Assembly: GCF_019249295.1 (NCBI RefSeq)
Contig: NZ_JAESDH010000019.1
Coordinates: forward strand, 40,344 to 104,343
DNA from: Alteromonas antoniana
GTDB lineage: Bacteria; Pseudomonadota; Gammaproteobacteria; Enterobacterales; Alteromonadaceae
DNA: 64,000 nucleotides
Direction: 5' to 3'
Shown: piece by piece, positions 10,331 to 21,308 of the stretch
How the letters are laid out: each line of letters begins with the position of its first letter
Position numbering within the stretch: position 1 is the stretch's first letter
Position numbers and translations under genes: made by a program
Notes under the pieces: generated by a model
The model's input: only the letters and a program-made list of their open reading frames with translations
What the model was told of the DNA's origin: nothing
The model's database searches: none

Positions 10331-11872
10331 TTACCAAGTTTGTGTCGCTTTGAAGTCAGTCAAAGCGTCATTCAACTTCGATGCAATCTCGTCGTTGTAG
10401 TTACCTGTTTCGTTGATAGTCTTCATCAGGTCAGCGTGTTCGCTGTTCATGTAAGAGTGCAGAGCCGCTTCAAAGTCCAGGACTTTATTAAGCTCGACAC
10501 CCTTAAGGAAACCTTTTTCTACCGCGAACAGGGAAACACCCATGTCAGCAATTGACAGTGGTGAATACTGTTTCTGTTTCATCAGCTCGGTAACAGTTTG
10601 ACCGTGTTCCAACTGCTCACGAGTCGCTTCATCAAGGTCAGATGCGAACTGAGAGAACGCTGCAAGTTCACGATACTGAGCTAGAGCAAGACGGATACCG
10701 CCACCCAGCTTCTTGATGATTTTCGTCTGTGCAGAACCACCAACACGCGATACTGAGATACCGGCGTTAACCGCAGGGCGGATACCAGCATTGAACAGGT
10801 CAGTTTCTAAGAAGATCTGACCGTCAGTAATCGAGATTACGTTGGTTGGTACGAATGCAGATACGTCACCCGCTTGCGTTTCAATGATAGGCAGAGCGGT
10901 CAATGAACCGGTTTTACCTTTCACTTCACCGTTGGTGAAACGCTCAACATATTGCTCGTTTACACGGGCAGCACGTTCAAGCAGACGCGAGTGAAGATAG
11001 AATACGTCACCTGGGTAGGCTTCACGACCTGGAGGACGCTTCAGAAGTAGTGAGATCTGACGGTATGCAACAGCCTGTTTAGACAGGTCATCGTATACGA
11101 TTAATGCGTCTTCACCACGGTCACGGAAGTATTCACCCATGGTACAACCAGAGTAAGGTGCCAGATACTGCAGTGCTGCAGATTCTGAAGCAGATGCCGC
11201 AACCACAATGGTGTGTTCCATTGCGCCGTGCTCTTCCAGCTTACGTACCACGTTAGAGATGGTAGATGCTTTCTGACCAACTGCTACGTATACGCACTTA
11301 ATGCCAGTGCCTTTCTGGTTAATAATGGCATCAACAGCCATCGCGGTTTTACCAGTCTGACGGTCACCGATAACCAGCTCACGCTGACCACGACCGATTG
11401 GGATCATAGAGTCGACAGACTTATAACCCGTTTGAACTGGTTGATCGACCGATTGACGTTCGATTACACCCGGTGCAATCTTTTCAACTGGCTCGAAGCC
11501 ATCCGCATCGATAGAACCTTTTCCGTCAATTGGCTCACCCAGGGTGTTTACAACACGACCCAACAGGTTACGGCCAACTGGAACTTCAAGGATACGACCA
11601 GATGATTGTACTTTTACGCCTTCTTTAAGGTCGGCGTATGGACCCATAACAACTGCACCAACTGAGTCACGCTCAAGGTTTAGTGCGATTGCAAAGCGAC
11701 CGCCAGGAAGTTCGATCATCTCACCTTGCATTACATCGGCCAGGCCGTGAATGCGGATGATACCGTCGGTTACTGCGACGATCGTACCTTCATTGCGTGC
11801 TTCACTGGTTACATTAAACTGTTCAATTCTTTTCTTGATCAGTTCTGCAATTTCAGTGGAATTAAGTTGCAT
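10331..11872 (-). CDS. atpA: F1F0 ATP synthase alpha subunit
   Basis: Non-catalytic nucleotide-binding alpha subunit, 513 residues, the E. coli length. Visible are the P-loop [15 protein letters not shown] at about 169, and the arginine-finger region [12 protein letters not shown], whose arginine completes the catalytic site on beta. It sits between atpH (13-base gap) and atpG. Confidence 0.99.
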   Translation of the reverse strand: MQLNSTEIAELIKKRIEQFNVTSEARNEGTIVAVTDGIIRIHGLADVMQGEMIELPGGRFAIALNLERDSVGAVVMGPYADLKEGVKVQSSGRILEVPVGRNLLGRVVNTLGEPIDGKGSIDADGFEPVEKIAPGVIERQSVDQPVQTGYKSVDSMIPIGRGQRELVIGDRQTGKTAMAVDAIINQKGTGIKCVYVAVGQKASTISNVVRKLEEHGAMEHTIVVAASASESAALQYLAPYSGCTMGEYFRDRGEDALIVYDDLSKQAVAYRQISLLLKRPPGREAYPGDVFYLHSRLLERAARVNEQYVERFTNGEVKGKTGSLTALPIIETQAGDVSAFVPTNVISITDGQIFLETDLFNAGIRPAVNAGISVSRVGGSAQTKIIKKLGGGIRLALAQYRELAAFSQFASDLDEATREQLEHGQTVTELMKQKQYSPLSIADMGVSLFAVEKGFLKGVELNKVLDFEAALHSYMNSEHADLMKTINETGNYNDEIASKLNDALTDFKATQTW

Positions 11873-11885
11873 GCTCTTATCCCCG

Positions 11886-12419
11886 TTATGCTTGCAACGC
11901 GTCTGCGAGACGGTTCAATTTCGACTTTACGGAACCATCAATTACTGTATCGCCAGACTTAATGATTAAGCCGGCAACCAGAGCAGGATCCACGTTACAA
12001 ATAAGCTTCACTTTACGTGCCAGACGTTTTTCCAGTGTTGTATTCAGCTCAGTTAGTTGGGCTGCTGTCAGCTCAGTCGCTGACGTGACTTCAACATCCA
12101 CTTCTTTGTCGTACTCTGCCTTGAAGGCATCGAACATCTCGGAAATTTCCGGAAGCACTGGTAAACGTTTATTTTCAGCCAGAACCTTAATCAGATTCTG
12201 GCCATTTTCGTCGAGTTGTTCGCCGCAGATATTGTTGAAAATCTCTGCAAGTGATTCGGCAGCAACGGCACCGGTGAGTAACTGGTGCATTTCATCGTTG
12301 CTGGCGACTTCAGCAGAAAAAGCCAACATATCCTGCCATTTGGCTACGGCTTTATGCTCAACAGCAAAATCGAAAGCAGCTTTCGCATAGGGACGAGCAA
12401 CGGTTGTCAATTCAGACAT
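11886..12419 (-). CDS. atpH: F1F0 ATP synthase delta subunit
   Basis: Delta (OSCP-type) subunit, 177 residues, forming the top of the peripheral stalk that holds alpha3beta3 still against rotation. The start [16 protein letters not shown] and the C-terminal signature region [21 protein letters not shown] are typical of the family. It follows atpF with a 14-base gap. Confidence 0.98.
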   Translation of the reverse strand: MSELTTVARPYAKAAFDFAVEHKAVAKWQDMLAFSAEVASNDEMHQLLTGAVAAESLAEIFNNICGEQLDENGQNLIKVLAENKRLPVLPEISEMFDAFKAEYDKEVDVEVTSATELTAAQLTELNTTLEKRLARKVKLICNVDPALVAGLIIKSGDTVIDGSVKSKLNRLADALQA

Positions 12420-12433
12420 GGCTCATCTCCCTA

Positions 12434-12904
12434 TCAAAGCTCAGCGACAAGTTTTTCAACAATGTCGTTTTGTGCTTGTGCATCGATTTCACGTTGTAAG
12501 ATCTGCTGTGCGCCAGCTACTGCAAGGGCAGCAACCTGCTTACGTAGATCTTCTTTGGCACGATTGCGTTCAGCTTCAATCTCGGCATAACCTGATGCGA
12601 TGATTTTTTCACGTTCGGCATGGCCTTTCTGCGTTTCTTCGTCAACCAGTTGGTTGGCACGCTTCTTTGCCTGCTCGATAATTTCCGCTGCTTGTGCTTT
12701 CGCGTCTTTGAGCTGCTCAGTAGCTTTCGCCTGAGCCAGTTCCAGGTCTTTCTCAGCACGATCAGAAGCCGCAAGGCCATCGGCTATCTTCTTCTGACGT
12801 TCTTCGATCGCACCCATTAGTGGCGGCCATACATACTTTTTGCAGAACCACACAAAAACGATGAATGCGATTGTTTGACCTATAAGAGTGGCGTTAATAT
12901 TCAC
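12434..12904 (-). CDS. atpF: F1F0 ATP synthase b subunit
   Basis: The b subunit, 156 residues as in E. coli. One N-terminal membrane helix ([17 protein letters not shown]) anchors it in the membrane, and the rest is a long charged helix that dimerises as the peripheral stalk. Alanine-rich heptads such as [20 protein letters not shown] show the coiled coil. Confidence 0.98.
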   Translation of the reverse strand: MNINATLIGQTIAFIVFVWFCKKYVWPPLMGAIEERQKKIADGLAASDRAEKDLELAQAKATEQLKDAKAQAAEIIEQAKKRANQLVDEETQKGHAEREKIIASGYAEIEAERNRAKEDLRKQVAALAVAGAQQILQREIDAQAQNDIVEKLVAEL

Positions 12905-12941
12905 GACCGCTCCTCCTCATTAATGTTCGCTAAATGGTGGA

Positions 12942-13253
<312 letters not shown>

Positions 13254-13274
13254 TCACGAGGCGCTTAATACTGC

Positions 13275-14111
<837 letters not shown>

Positions 14112-14210
14112 TTAACCCAAATTGTAAAGTGTGAAAATCGTATCTGGTTCCGTATCAGCCGTCTTTGCGACCTTAGCACTAATCATTCGCAGAAAAGTGG
14201 TACCGCTTTG

Positions 14211-14603
14211 TTATTTTCGTTCTTGCGTACCGTCTCGGAACATCACCAGCCAGTAGCTGGTAGTCGTAATGGCGAAGGCGATAAACACCGGCAGGGGAGA
14301 CGCTCTCAACCCTGCAAAGGCCACTACGAATAAAATAATTGTTAACGCCAGTTTGGCTTTCGCTCCCTGGCTGAAACTTCTTGCAACCAGATTGTTTTGT
14401 CTGGCTCCGGCGTAGCGAAACGCGAAGCCAGCGAATAACCTGGTGGGCAAAATACTGATAATCGCGCCGCAGGCCAGCGATATCGCTAATTGGTAGCCGG
14501 TGTAACAAAGCCCAAAAAGAACCAGCAAAGATGCGATAACGCACTGAAAAATAAAACCTTTTCTGGCTAATTCTCGGCCCCGGCCAACCAGGTCTCGACT
14601 CAC
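14211..14603 (-). CDS. atpI: ATP synthase I protein (assembly factor)
   Basis: A small membrane protein with four hydrophobic segments and the family positions seen in FQCVIASLLVLFGLCYTGYQ and TTTSYWLVMFRDGTQERK. AtpI helps assembly of the c ring. I place the start at the GTG at 14603 (130 residues), preceded by AGGAAAAA; an in-frame TTG at 14633 would add ten residues but has no ribosome-binding site and lies only about five bases from the promoter's predicted start point. It is the first gene of the atp operon. Confidence 0.88.
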   Translation of the reverse strand: MSRDLVGRGRELARKGFIFQCVIASLLVLFGLCYTGYQLAISLACGAIISILPTRLFAGFAFRYAGARQNNLVARSFSQGAKAKLALTIILFVVAFAGLRASPLPVFIAFAITTTSYWLVMFRDGTQERK

Positions 14604-14644
14604 GGCTTTTTCCTGCTTGTTCGTGCCCAACAAAAAGCGTCAGA

Positions 14645-14672
14645 AGTATACTGTTTTACCGACATTTTTCAA
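14645..14672 (-). promoter_or_regulatory. Predicted sigma-70 promoter of the atp operon
   Basis: On the minus strand a -35 box TTGAAA (14667-14672) and a -10 box TATACT (14645-14650) are 16 bases apart, just upstream of atpI. A second possible -10, TAGAAT (14736-14741), followed by GCGGC, lies further upstream with a weaker -35. The roughly 200-base gap between parB and atpI would therefore hold the operon promoter region. Confidence 0.6.
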
Positions 14673-14809
14673 CAGTACATCGCTTTCTGAAAGTTATTCT
14701 GAAAATTTTCACGCAATATATCGGATTGCCGCCGCATTCTACCCTGAAAAAGGGGACTTTGCGACCTTTGCAACCCCCCCGATAAAACCTTTTCTGTAAA
14801 GTTTTTAAC

Positions 14810-15682
14810 TTACTGAATTTTAGAGATTATTCCGTCGAGCTGATCAAGGTCGTTAAAGCTGATAACCATTTTCCCTTTGCCTTTTGCATTATGGTCAATC
14901 ACAACCTGTGCACCCAGATTTTCTGAAAGTTGTGTCATCAGATTTTTCACATCAGGGTCTATCTCTTTTTCCGGCTTTGGCTTAGCAGGTTCGAGTAGTT
15001 TACGAACCAGTTTTTCGGTATCGCGCACGGTCAGTCCCTTTCCAGACACTGTCTGTGCAGCCTCAGACTGCATATCACCGTCCAACGCCAGCAAAGCTCG
15101 TGCATGGCCCATTTCGATGTCGCCGTGCTCTACCAGTAATTTCACATCATCATTAAGATTATTTAAGCGAAGTAGATTGGTTACGGTAGTTCGTGACTTA
15201 CCCACCGCTTCGGCGACTTCCTGATGAGTGAGTTCGAACTCAATCATTAATCGGTCCAGTGCCTGTGCTTCTTCCATGGCGTTGAGGTCTTCACGTTGGA
15301 TATTTTCAATCAGCGCGATAGCAACCGCAGCCTCGTCCGGAACGTTCTTGACCAGACAAGGGACCTCATCGAGTTGCGCTAATTGCGCGGCACGCCAGCG
15401 TCGTTCACCGGCAATAATTTCAAAGCGGTGCTGTTCAAGCTGTCTGACGACGATAGGCTGAATAACGCCCTGAGAACGGATTGAGGAGGCAAGCTCTTCC
15501 AGCGCTTCTGGCGACATATCTTTACGAGGCTGATATTTGCCAGGAACGAGGTATTCAATGGGAAGCTTACTAAGTTCACTGTGTGTCGGGTTTGATTCGG
15601 GTTGTTGTTGTCGGTCGGAAGACTGGCTGGTAGCCAGAAGCGCGTCAAGACCGCGACCAAGTCCTCTTTTTTTCGCTGACAT
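14810..15682 (-). CDS. parB: Chromosome partitioning protein ParB
   Basis: A 290-residue Spo0J/Noc-type ParB. It starts with the basic segment KKRGLGRGLDALLA, then the CTPase domain with the motif GERRWRAAQLA and ENIQREDLNAMEEAQA, then a helix-turn-helix (LTHQEVAEAVGKSRTTVTN) that reads parS, and a C-terminal dimerisation domain. ParB loads at parS, spreads as a CTP-driven clamp, and recruits condensin and ParA for origin segregation. Four parS-like sequences are in this window. The gene follows parA by 44 bases. Confidence 0.98.
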   Translation of the reverse strand: MSAKKRGLGRGLDALLATSQSSDRQQQPESNPTHSELSKLPIEYLVPGKYQPRKDMSPEALEELASSIRSQGVIQPIVVRQLEQHRFEIIAGERRWRAAQLAQLDEVPCLVKNVPDEAAVAIALIENIQREDLNAMEEAQALDRLMIEFELTHQEVAEAVGKSRTTVTNLLRLNNLNDDVKLLVEHGDIEMGHARALLALDGDMQSEAAQTVSGKGLTVRDTEKLVRKLLEPAKPKPEKEIDPDVKNLMTQLSENLGAQVVIDHNAKGKGKMVISFNDLDQLDGIISKIQ

Positions 15683-15726
15683 AGTATCCTCAAGTGCCAG
15701 ATATCAGTCTGGCAATACCGTTTTGC

Positions 15727-16521
15727 TTAACTGGCTTTCGCCGGGGATTGTACTGCTTTATCGCGACGGCGAAGAATCTCGCCAGCCAACGCCAGGTACG
15801 CTTTTGCACCGGTTGATGACTTGTCGTAATACATTGCCGGCGCACCAAAACTGGGGGCTTCCGCTAACCGCACGTTTCGCGGAATTACTGTGCGGTACAC
15901 CTGCTCACCAAAATGGCGTTTTAATTGTTCCGACACGTCATTGGCGAGACGGTTGCGCGGATCATACATGGTTCTGAGAACACCTTCTATCCTCAGATTC
16001 GGGTTTACCACCGAAGCCAGTTTCTGAATAGTGTCCATCAGCGCAGTTAAGCCTTCCAGTGCGTAATATTCACACTGCATCGGTACCAATACCGAATCCG
16101 CAGCGGCCAGTGCGTTAACCGTCAGTTGGTTTAGTGAGGGCGGGCAATCGATAAAGACAAAATCATAATAATCCATGACAGGCTTTAATGCGTTTCGAAG
16201 GCGAACTTCCCGGGCGAATTGCTCCATCAGTTTAATTTCGGCGGCAGTGACATCACCGTTAGCGGCAATTAGATCGTATTTTCCTGATGTATTGTGAACA
16301 ATGACATCGTTGATAGGTTTATCTTCAATCAGTAACTCATAGGCAGTTGCATCGACATCATACTTATCGACACCGCTTCCCATCGTGGCGTTGCCCTGCG
16401 GATCCAGATCGATTAACAGCACTTTGCGTTTTGTTGCTGCCATCGAGGCCGCCACATTGACTGCTGTGGTGGTTTTACCCACTCCCCCTTTCTGATTCGC
16501 TATTGCGATAACCTTAGCCAC
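15727..16521 (-). CDS. parA: Chromosome partitioning ATPase ParA (Soj)
   Basis: A 264-residue Walker-type ATPase with the deviant Walker A motif KGGVGKTTTAVNVA near the start, the switch segment DLDPQGNATMGSG and the Walker B region FVFIDCPPSLN. It lacks the N-terminal DNA-binding extension of plasmid ParA proteins and so is the chromosomal Soj type. It moves the ParB-parS complex after replication, and in some species affects DnaA. The start codon is GTG. It is 11 bases after rsmG and is the third gene of mnmG-rsmG-parA-parB. Confidence 0.98.
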   Translation of the reverse strand: MAKVIAIANQKGGVGKTTTAVNVAASMAATKRKVLLIDLDPQGNATMGSGVDKYDVDATAYELLIEDKPINDVIVHNTSGKYDLIAANGDVTAAEIKLMEQFAREVRLRNALKPVMDYYDFVFIDCPPSLNQLTVNALAAADSVLVPMQCEYYALEGLTALMDTIQKLASVVNPNLRIEGVLRTMYDPRNRLANDVSEQLKRHFGEQVYRTVIPRNVRLAEAPSFGAPAMYYDKSSTGAKAYLALAGEILRRRDKAVQSPAKAS

Positions 16522-16532
16522 TGTTCGTCCCG

Positions 16533-17183
16533 TTACGCTTTAATGATCGTTACCAGATGTCTTTCGCCTTCGAGTCCCGGCACAGACAGATTATCCACTT
16601 TATCGATATGAAAGTGATCACTCACTTCGTCTATTTCAGACTGCGGAAACTGTCCTTTGAGCGCCAGAAACTTACCCTGAGAATCTACCAGATGCTCACA
16701 CCAGTGCAACATATCTTTTAATGACGCAAACGCCCGGCTTACTACTGCATCGTAGGAGTGCAGCGGGTTGTGGGCCTCTACACGAGCCTGAATGGGTGAG
16801 GCATTTTTGACGTTCATTTCAAATAAAGCCTGTTTCATGAAGCGAACACGCTTACCCAGACTGTCCAATAACGTAAACTGCACGTCAGGAAGAACAATTG
16901 CCAGCGGAATTCCCGGCAAGCCAGGCCCGGTACCAACATCAATGACGTTGCTGTCCTGAATAAACGGTTTTACCGCCAGCGAATCTAAAATGTGTTTGAC
17001 CATCATTTGTTCAGGGTCGCGCACGGATGTCAGATTATAGGCTTTGTTCCATTTGTGAATGAGAGCGACGTAGTGCACCAGAAGCTCGCGCTGCTTCTCT
17101 GTGATGTCATCAAGACCAAGACTGGCAATGCCGTCGTCCAGGATACGACGCAATGCGTCTTCATTCAGTTTGGCTATGGTCAC
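16533..17183 (-). CDS. rsmG: 16S rRNA (guanine-527-N7) methyltransferase
   Basis: RsmG (GidB), 216 residues, methylates N7 of G527 in 16S rRNA using S-adenosylmethionine. The cofactor motif [17 protein letters not shown] and the preceding substrate-side segment [20 protein letters not shown] are clear. The GTG start overlaps the mnmG stop as GTGA, so translation is probably coupled. Loss of this enzyme gives low-level streptomycin resistance in other bacteria. Confidence 0.98.
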   Translation of the reverse strand: MTIAKLNEDALRRILDDGIASLGLDDITEKQRELLVHYVALIHKWNKAYNLTSVRDPEQMMVKHILDSLAVKPFIQDSNVIDVGTGPGLPGIPLAIVLPDVQFTLLDSLGKRVRFMKQALFEMNVKNASPIQARVEAHNPLHSYDAVVSRAFASLKDMLHWCEHLVDSQGKFLALKGQFPQSEIDEVSDHFHIDKVDNLSVPGLEGERHLVTIIKA

Positions 17184-19081
17184 GCGGTTTTTAAATCCTG
17201 TTTTCTTAACATGCCATGTTTCTTGAGGTACACCAGCAACAGCGAAATGGCTGCAGGCGTGATCCCGGAAATGCGGGACGCTTTCCCAATCGTTTCGGGA
17301 CGTGCGTCAGTCAGCTTGGCAATCACTTCATTCGAAAGGCCGGATATCTTACTGTAATCGAAGTCTGCTGGCAGCAATGTATTTTCATGACGTTGCGCTT
17401 TCGCTATCTCATCAAGCTGTCTGGCAATGTAACCCGCGTATTTGATCTGAATTTCCACCTGCTCTGCGGCAATAGGATCTTCAACCTTAGGCCCCAGGCT
17501 TTCGATAGAAGTGAGTTTTGCGTAAGTCATCTCAGGGCGACGGATAAGTTCTTCCAGCGAATGCTCACGGCTTACCGGGTTTTTCAGTAGCGGATTGAGG
17601 GATTCCACCGCACTGTGATCCGGATGGATCCACTGGCCTCGCAATCGCGCCAGCTCTTTTTCTACCACTTCCATCTTATCGTTATATTTCTGCCAGCGTG
17701 CTTCGTCCACCAGCCCAAGTTCACGACCCATTTCGGTCAGGCGGCTGTCGGCATTGTCTTCACGCAGTAACAGACGATATTCCGCGCGGCTGGTAAACAT
17801 GCGATAGGGTTCTTTGGTACCCATAGTGGCGAGATCATCAATCAATACGCCCATGTAAGCCTGATCACGACGCAGGATCATGGGATCTTTTTCCTGAACT
17901 TGCAGTGCCGCATTGGCACCTGCCACCAGGCCTTGCGCACCGGCTTCTTCGTAGCCTGTTGTGCCATTTATCTGACCGGCGAAGAACAAGCCGTTGATAA
18001 ATTTGGTTTCCAGCGTTTGACGCAGATCCCGAGGATCAAAGAAATCATATTCAATGGCATATCCAGGTCGAACGATATGGGCATTCTCAAACCCTTTGAT
18101 TGAACGCACCAGCGCCATCTGCACATCAAATGGCAGACTGGTTGAGATCCCATTCGGATACACCTCAATGCTGTTAAGCCCTTCCGGCTCGACAAAAATC
18201 TGATGAGAGTCTTTGTCAGCAAAGCGCGTAATTTTGTCTTCAATGCTAGGACAGTAACGCGGGCCAACGCCTTCTATCACGCCGGTAAACATCGGTGATC
18301 TGTCCAGGCCACCGCGAATAATATCGTGAGTTTGCGCGTTAGTGTGCGTGATGTAGCAAGGGATCTGCCGGGGATGCATAGCGCGATCACCCATGAATGA
18401 GAATACCGGTACCGGATCATCGCCGGCCTGCTCCTGCATCACGCTGAAATCCAGTGAGCGTGCATCGAGTCTCGCTGGCGTGCCGGTTTTTAGGCGGTCA
18501 ACTCGGAACGGTAGTGCACGCAGTCTGTCAGCCAGCGCTATCGAAGGAGGATCGCCTGCACGTCCGCCACGGTAGTTTTCAAGGCCAATATGAATGGTTC
18601 CCCCTAGAAACGTACCCACCGTAAGCACCACTGCTTTGGCTTTAAATTTGAGACCCATCTGCGTGACAACGCCAGTCACGCGATCATTTTCAACGATCAG
18701 GTCGTCAACGCTTTGTTGAAAAAGCGTAAGATTTGGCTGGTTTTCAACAATACTTCTTATGGCGTTGCGATATAAGGTTCTGTCAGCCTGGGCGCGGGTT
18801 GCGCGCACAGCCGGGCCCTTGCTGGAATTCAAGGTTCTGAACTGGATCCCACCCTGGTCGATCGCCAGTGCCATAGCACCACCTAGGGCATCGATTTCTT
18901 TCACTAAATGTCCTTTTCCGATCCCGCCGATCGCAGGATTACAGGACATCTGCCCGATCGTCTCAATATTATGGGTTAACAGTAACGTATTCACACCCAT
19001 GCGAGCAGAAGCTAGTGCGGCTTCGGTGCCTGCATGTCCGCCACCGACGACAATGACGTCAAACGCTTGTTGATAAAACAT
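17180..19081 (-). CDS. mnmG: tRNA uridine-34 modification enzyme MnmG (GidA)
   Basis: An FAD protein of 633 residues. With MnmE it builds the carboxymethylaminomethyl group on uridine 34 of several tRNAs. The Rossmann dinucleotide motif [21 protein letters not shown] is at the N-terminus, followed by the family signatures [12 protein letters not shown] and [13 protein letters not shown]. It is the first gene left of oriC and is transcribed away from it, as in E. coli. Its partner MnmE is encoded on the other side of oriC. Confidence 0.99.
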   Translation of the reverse strand: MFYQQAFDVIVVGGGHAGTEAALASARMGVNTLLLTHNIETIGQMSCNPAIGGIGKGHLVKEIDALGGAMALAIDQGGIQFRTLNSSKGPAVRATRAQADRTLYRNAIRSIVENQPNLTLFQQSVDDLIVENDRVTGVVTQMGLKFKAKAVVLTVGTFLGGTIHIGLENYRGGRAGDPPSIALADRLRALPFRVDRLKTGTPARLDARSLDFSVMQEQAGDDPVPVFSFMGDRAMHPRQIPCYITHTNAQTHDIIRGGLDRSPMFTGVIEGVGPRYCPSIEDKITRFADKDSHQIFVEPEGLNSIEVYPNGISTSLPFDVQMALVRSIKGFENAHIVRPGYAIEYDFFDPRDLRQTLETKFINGLFFAGQINGTTGYEEAGAQGLVAGANAALQVQEKDPMILRRDQAYMGVLIDDLATMGTKEPYRMFTSRAEYRLLLREDNADSRLTEMGRELGLVDEARWQKYNDKMEVVEKELARLRGQWIHPDHSAVESLNPLLKNPVSREHSLEELIRRPEMTYAKLTSIESLGPKVEDPIAAEQVEIQIKYAGYIARQLDEIAKAQRHENTLLPADFDYSKISGLSNEVIAKLTDARPETIGKASRISGITPAAISLLLVYLKKHGMLRKQDLKTA

Positions 19082-19189
19082 GGAATACCTCGTTAAACCT
19101 GATGAAACCGGACTTTTTCAGATTTGGAAAACCAGAGTGTGGTCTGAAAAAGGGCGCGTATTTTAGCTGAAGTCTTGGTGAATGAAAAT

Positions 19190-19548
19190 GGTTAAATTTT
19201 CTTCAGTGAGATCTTTGTTTGAAAAAAGGATCGTGGCTAGTGATCTTAAGATCTCTTAGAGATCTCTTTATTTTTATATTTATTAGGATCGCGAAGATCT
19301 GTTGATAAGGCACTTAAGTTGATAATTAACAGTAGTTTACAAGAATGATAACTATGGGGACATGGGATCGTTATCCCCCTTGTGATCCTGTGTATAACCA
19401 GTGTATTTATCCACAACAGCAATTCAGTGAAAAACAGTCCCGTTTGAGATCAGAGCTTATACACAGTGGATCAGAGGATCCTATCCACAGGAGTGATCAA
19501 AGTGTGATCTGGCTGGGGATAAAGTGTTGAGTAGATCCTGGTTGTGAT
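19190..19548. other. oriC: Chromosomal replication origin oriC
   Basis: The segment lies next to mnmG as in E. coli. Sixteen GATC sites fall between 19210 and 19549. The left part (about 19190-19290) is AT-rich with GATCTCTTTATTT-like 13-mers, matching the duplex-unwinding element, and continues into TTATTAGGATCGC, identical to E. coli. DnaA boxes follow: TGTTGATAA at 19300-19308 in the R1 position, TGTGTATAA at 19389-19397, TTATCCACA at 19407-19415, TTATACACA at 19457-19465, CTATCCACA at 19481-19489, and TGGGGATAA at 19514-19522. A further degenerate box, TGTGGATTA, is at 19590. No coding frame crosses the segment convincingly. Established knowledge of E. coli oriC supports the assignment; functional boundaries are inferred. 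Confidence 0.95.
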
Positions 19549-19549
19549 C

Positions 19550-19575
19550 AAAAAAAGCCCACTTAGCATGGGCTT
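19550..19575 (-). terminator. Terminator at the edge of oriC
   Basis: On the minus strand the stem AAGCCCA / TGGGCTT with a seven-base loop is followed by seven U. It lies about 20 bases after the DUF4097 gene stop and would stop transcription just before it enters oriC. Confidence 0.85.
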
Positions 19576-19595
19576 GATCGCGATCTTACTGTGGA

Positions 19596-20384
19596 TTAGA
19601 TCTTTTCCACACGAACACTGCCACCTGAGGTATGCAATTCAATTTCAGGGCCACCGCCATTTATTTTTCCCCGGATCCGCTGCTTTTTTACCTTACCTGA
19701 AACGTCAAATTCTGTTTTTACACGACCGCCGCTGGTTGATGCGTCGATATCAATGGCCACATTTGCAGGCAGACGCGCGGTAATGGAGCCTCCTGAAGTC
19801 GTTAAACTGGCATCTTTTAACGGTTGTTTTGCGAACGTCACGTTGATACTGCCTCCGGAGGTATGCGCATCGATTTCGCCCATTACATCCTCTGTACGGA
19901 TAGATCCGCCTGAGGTATGCAGGCTGATATCGCCGTTCACATCACCCACACTGATTGAGCCTCCTGAGGTCCTGACTTTAATTTCCCCTGTGATATCGTC
20001 TATTTCAATACTGCCACCTGATGTATCCAGATCCAGGTTAAAGCGTTTGGGTACAGTAATTTGGTATTTCACCTTCAGTGAATTCCAGTTCCAGCCGTGG
20101 CTATTGTCATTCCTTCCAACAATTTCCAGGCCGTCATCATTCACATCAAAGCTGATGTCAAAATTGTCTTCCTGGCTGCCCTCGACTTCGGCAAATACCT
20201 CTATGCTGTCGTTATTGTGGGTCTTAATTTCGATACTGCCGGCGTCAGTTTTTACTGTCAGGCTTTCACCTTCCGTTACTGTAAAGCTGCGTTCTATTTC
20301 CTTTGCGTTCGCCAGTGAGGCCGTTGTAAGAGCGGTAAACAGGGTAGCGATGGCAATGCGCGAGAATAAAGTTGGGTTAAGCAT
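19596..20384 (-). CDS. DUF4097 family exported beta-repeat protein
   Basis: A protein of about 262 residues with a signal peptide ending near ASLANA and a mature region of repeating short beta strands. The segment TSGGS recurs about every 18-22 residues (DTSGGSIEID, RTSGGSISVG, HTSGGSIRTE, HTSGGSINVT, TTSGGSITAR, HTSGGSVRVE), typical of DUF4097 proteins that are thought to form a beta helix. The ATG at 20384 is chosen because AAGGAT lies at the right distance; two in-frame ATGs lie up to 18 bases upstream. Function is unknown. It sits between oriC and dnaC-like, separated from the latter by about 96 bases, and its own terminator guards oriC. Confidence 0.82.
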   Translation of the reverse strand: MLNPTLFSRIAIATLFTALTTASLANAKEIERSFTVTEGESLTVKTDAGSIEIKTHNNDSIEVFAEVEGSQEDNFDISFDVNDDGLEIVGRNDNSHGWNWNSLKVKYQITVPKRFNLDLDTSGGSIEIDDITGEIKVRTSGGSISVGDVNGDISLHTSGGSIRTEDVMGEIDAHTSGGSINVTFAKQPLKDASLTTSGGSITARLPANVAIDIDASTSGGRVKTEFDVSGKVKKQRIRGKINGGGPEIELHTSGGSVRVEKI

Positions 20385-20480
20385 GTGCATATCCTTAGTC
20401 AAATCAGTTGTGGCATCTGTTACTGAGGATATGTCGCAATGCGAATTGGGAAAGTTTAAATGTGTAAGAAAAAGTTTTTC

Positions 20481-21302
20481 TTAGCGAACCTGATTAGGTT
20501 GATAGCGACTGGACGATGCCGTTGTTTCAGGTTCATCCTGACCTAATTCCTGACGACGACTGGGGCCTGAGAAGCGTACTTTATAGGTATCGTACTCTTT
20601 GATAGATTCGAAACAGTAACGGCCCAGAGCGTGCTCCAGCTCGTTCAGATTATGGTTGGTAATGATGATGCAGTTTTTCTTGTTTACGAGTCGCTGACGA
20701 AGCAGGTTACCTAACCAGCTCTGGGTGTTCTTCTTTAACACAGATTCGTTAACACACACTTCATCAAGGATCAGCAGATCGACATCGAGCAATTCCTGAT
20801 TGGCTTCGCGAAACTTCTGGCCAATGTTGTCCTGTGCATTGAAGTCGAAAGAAAAATAGCGCATTTCCTGCAGTGTAGACAACTGGCGGTACAGCACAGA
20901 AATTTCATACTGATCAATCAACTGGTGTGCGATAGCGCCGGCAATATGGGATTTTCCGCGTCCATAATCACCGTAAAACAACATCATGTGAGAGCCGCTT
21001 TCCCGCCAGGACGGATCGTCGTGAGCCGCTATAAAGGATTGCGCGATTGAGACAGCCTCTATGACATCGTCGCTGTCTTCAATCAGATTGGCGAAGGTCC
21101 ACTTGGGATTAAGATCAGAACGACCGTGAATGGCTTGTACGCGTTCTTTCTTCGCTCGTTGTTGTAACTGTTGGATCTCCTGATTTGCCTGCTCTTCGTA
21201 ATGCTTACGCAATACGTTGTAGTCGACATACTGATTGTCAGTATCGACATTTCTACCCATTGAGCGGGCGAGATTAGCAATTTTATCTTTTATGGAATCC
21301 AT
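20481..21302 (-). CDS. DnaC-like AAA+ ATPase, probable replicative helicase loader
   Basis: The protein (273 residues) has an AAA+ domain with Walker A GDYGRGKSH at about 110, Walker B LLILDEVCVNE, and a sensor segment IIITNHNLNEL, plus an arginine-rich end (KVRFSGPSRR). This matches DnaC and IstB/DnaA-like loaders. The N-terminal region (DYNVLRKHYEEQ ... QQRAKKERVQAI) is charged and helical, as in the helicase-binding part of DnaC. It follows the dnaT-like gene by six bases and the pair lies in the mnmE-mioC group, reading towards oriC. A role in loading DnaB at oriC or at restart is inferred. Confidence 0.82.
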   Translation of the reverse strand: MDSIKDKIANLARSMGRNVDTDNQYVDYNVLRKHYEEQANQEIQQLQQRAKKERVQAIHGRSDLNPKWTFANLIEDSDDVIEAVSIAQSFIAAHDDPSWRESGSHMMLFYGDYGRGKSHIAGAIAHQLIDQYEISVLYRQLSTLQEMRYFSFDFNAQDNIGQKFREANQELLDVDLLILDEVCVNESVLKKNTQSWLGNLLRQRLVNKKNCIIITNHNLNELEHALGRYCFESIKEYDTYKVRFSGPSRRQELGQDEPETTASSSRYQPNQVR

Positions 21303-21308
21303 ACAGGG

